Positions 39,985 through 41,649 of a stretch of DNA of 41,649 bases are shown piece after piece. Every line of letters starts with the position of its first letter. The first letter of the stretch is position 1. The DNA is taken from contig CAZTZL010000024.1 of NCBI GenBank assembly GCA_964617625.1, forward strand, positions 1 through 41,649. The letters run 5' to 3'. The notes under the pieces were generated by a model. That model was not told the DNA's origin and did no database searches. It saw nothing but the letters and a program-made list of their open reading frames with translations. This stretch comes from CAZTZL01 sp964617625. Its GTDB lineage: Bacteria > Zhuqueibacterota > QNDG01 > DSAB01. Both the position numbers and the translations under genes were made by a program.

Positions 39985-41649
39985 ATGCTAAAGATTCGTT
40001 TTAAATCCGAACCTTTTTTAATCATCCTTGTTTTTCTGTTTTTATCCGGCAGCTTGTATGGTAAACTGTTTCAGGAACAGTTAGAACAGGACGTCCGGGA
40101 AAGACGAATCACGGAAACCGAGGCACTTTATTACCGAGCCATCCAAATGTTATATCCGGAGCAGCTTCCCGAAATCTATCAGTCCTATTCTCATGAATCC
40201 GAAAAATGCGGATTGCGTTTAAGCCATGATGTCAGGAAAAACTGGAAACTATTTGACGCAATGCAGCAGAAATTTCTTCAGCCGCTTCTTTATCGGCCCG
40301 GGCCAGATGAGCTTCCGATTGATTACGTCAGCCCGGAAGGGTGGTTCCGGATTCACTACACCACGGTAGGAACGAATGCAGTTTCACTGGAGGATCTGGA
40401 TTACTCAGGCGTCCCGGACTATATCGAAGAAGCCGGCCGGACCATGGACCATGTCTATCATATCGAAATAGAAGAGATGGGCTTTCCACCGCCGCCGGAA
40501 GATTTTGATATTGACGGCCCGGAGTGGGATGTGTACATCAGAAATATCAGCGATTACGGATATACGACATGGGAGGATCTGGTCTCTCAGAATCCGGATG
40601 CCTGGACGAGTTATATCACAATGGACAATGATTATACCCATACGAAGACCAAAGGTCTGGACGGGCTTCATGTGAGCGCTGCGCATGAGTTTTTTCATAT
40701 GATTCAGTTTGGCTATAATTTTCGTTATGAGGATATTTTTTTTATGGAAGCATCTTCGACATGGATGGAGGATGCGGTTTACGACAGTGTGAATGATTAT
40801 CTCTATTATCTTCCCTCCTATTTTCGAAACACCAATGTCCCGTTCAATCGTTCCGGATCGAACCGGGAATACGGCCTCAGTATCTGGCTCCATTTTTTGG
40901 AGAAACGATTCGGCGGTTATGAGATCGTCAAGGAAGTCTGGGAACAGATCATTCATTATCCCGCCATGGGAGCTCTGGATCATGCATTGAGAGGCCATGG
41001 GAGTTCGTTTGCCGGTGAACTGCCTCTTTTTTATGGATGGAATTACATGACCGGAAGCCGGTCAGACCCGGTTCAATTCTATCCGGAAGGAGATACCTAT
41101 CCTGAGATTACTCTGGATGGTTCGTATCCGTTTAGTTCGGATACGACCATGACCGTCGAAGTACAGCCCACGGCTTCACGGTATTATCAATTCTTTCGTG
41201 ATGACAGTGTAAGGATCACTTTGATCCCGACGAATGTGGACTGGAGTTTTAAAAACAATGAGAATAGTGTACGTTTGGTATTGATTCAGGGCAAAGGGAA
41301 TACATTTTTAAAGGATCTCCAATATGGAATGTATGCGGGGCTGTCTTCGGAGGATCATTCCGAATGGGGAGGCGTTGCCGTTTCCGAATCTCCGGATCAG
41401 ACTCCTTATTTTGTGACGTTTGGCCTTTATCCGTCAGACCTAAATGAAAAAAATCTGCCCCCGGCGTTCCCCAATCCGTTTATTTCAGATCAGCATGCGG
41501 CTATTCAGATTCCATTTGTGCTCGATCAACCCGATCTTATTCATATTTTTATATGCAACAGTTCGGGCTACGAAGTTTTCAGTGACGAGAAATATTATAA
41601 CGCGGAAGGGCTGCAGTACTATCAATGGCCGGGAAGAGATAAGAGCGGC
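39985..41649 (+). CDS. Secreted zinc metalloprotease (MXAN_6640-like) with start of a T9SS-type tail, partial
   Basis: An open frame of at least 555 codons that runs off the right edge, so the C-terminus is missing. It starts at ATG 39985, ten bases after the der stop. Residues about 10-26 are a signal peptide (FLIILVFLFLSGSLYG). The zinc site is HEFFH at 234-238 in 'SAAHEFFHMIQFGYN', with a downstream Glu255 in 'MEASSTWMED' as a plausible third ligand. The surrounding pattern (HYTTVGTNAV, 'GVPDYIEEAGRTMDHVYH', 'WDVYIRN') is like the MXAN_6640-type metalloproteases. Near the edge, 'PAFPNPFISDQHAAIQIPFVL' begins a T9SS-like sorting domain. It is likely a secreted protease; its substrate is unknown. 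Confidence 0.83.
   Translation, partial: MLKIRFKSEPFLIILVFLFLSGSLYGKLFQEQLEQDVRERRITETEALYYRAIQMLYPEQLPEIYQSYSHESEKCGLRLSHDVRKNWKLFDAMQQKFLQPLLYRPGPDELPIDYVSPEGWFRIHYTTVGTNAVSLEDLDYSGVPDYIEEAGRTMDHVYHIEIEEMGFPPPPEDFDIDGPEWDVYIRNISDYGYTTWEDLVSQNPDAWTSYITMDNDYTHTKTKGLDGLHVSAAHEFFHMIQFGYNFRYEDIFFMEASSTWMEDAVYDSVNDYLYYLPSYFRNTNVPFNRSGSNREYGLSIWLHFLEKRFGGYEIVKEVWEQIIHYPAMGALDHALRGHGSSFAGELPLFYGWNYMTGSRSDPVQFYPEGDTYPEITLDGSYPFSSDTTMTVEVQPTASRYYQFFRDDSVRITLIPTNVDWSFKNNENSVRLVLIQGKGNTFLKDLQYGMYAGLSSEDHSEWGGVAVSESPDQTPYFVTFGLYPSDLNEKNLPPAFPNPFISDQHAAIQIPFVLDQPDLIHIFICNSSGYEVFSDEKYYNAEGLQYYQWPGRDKSG

Noticed and set aside
1..41649. CRISPR array, insertion sequence, prophage, ribosomal RNA
   Set aside because: No regularly spaced repeats, transposase, phage structural genes or rRNA sequence were seen on either strand.

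Overview
The window looks like part of a metagenome-assembled genome from the FCB side of the bacterial tree (a Calditrichota / KSB1 / Ignavibacteria-like lineage; the exact phylum cannot be fixed from sequence alone). The reasons are repeated C-terminal sorting domains of the 'NYPNPFNP' kind, which mark type IX secretion cargo, a PorV/PorQ-family protein, and a TonB-dependent receptor with a carboxypeptidase-regulatory-like N-terminus. Two runs of exactly 100 N are scaffold gaps. One is flanked by identical 55-bp ends and is almost certainly an artificial join.

Region by region. 1-9163: an extracellular-protein block with a LamG-domain T9SS cargo protein, then a three-gene run (TonB receptor, 1132-aa secreted protein with calcium-type Asp loops and an FnIII domain, PorV/PorQ-like barrel) closed by a clear terminator. 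9277-16468 is mostly minus strand: an SGNH hydrolase with a T9SS tail, broken by a gap; a B12-binding radical SAM protein; and a coupled pair of penicillin acylase and YhaM-type exoribonuclease. 16469-19344: palindrome-rich spacer, tRNA-Leu(CAA), and a BlaI repressor / M56 protease operon in which the protease carries an added LytM (M23) peptidase domain. A strong promoter with a 15-bp palindromic operator lies in front of it.

19413-25273 (plus strand): DUF4416 protein and purM; an AT-rich islet with a HicA/HicB toxin-antitoxin pair and two small unknown genes; then the housekeeping genes plsY, gpsA and asnS. 25362-29751: a 1014-aa modular T9SS cargo protein, a TIGR00725/LOG-like protein, acylphosphatase and adenine phosphoribosyltransferase.

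29782-36005 is the most system-like part of the window. Two CsgG-family proteins bracket a beta-barrel-like protein, tRNA-Gly(CCC), an LPP20-like protein, a TPR lipoprotein with SLH domains and a FlgT-N-like protein, ending in a strong terminator. No curlin-like subunit or flagellar gene is present, so this may be an envelope complex of unknown job. 36186-41649: AI-2E/PerM-type permease, DUF512 radical SAM protein and GTPase Der in overlapping order, then a zinc metalloprotease with the start of a C-terminal sorting domain that runs off the right edge.
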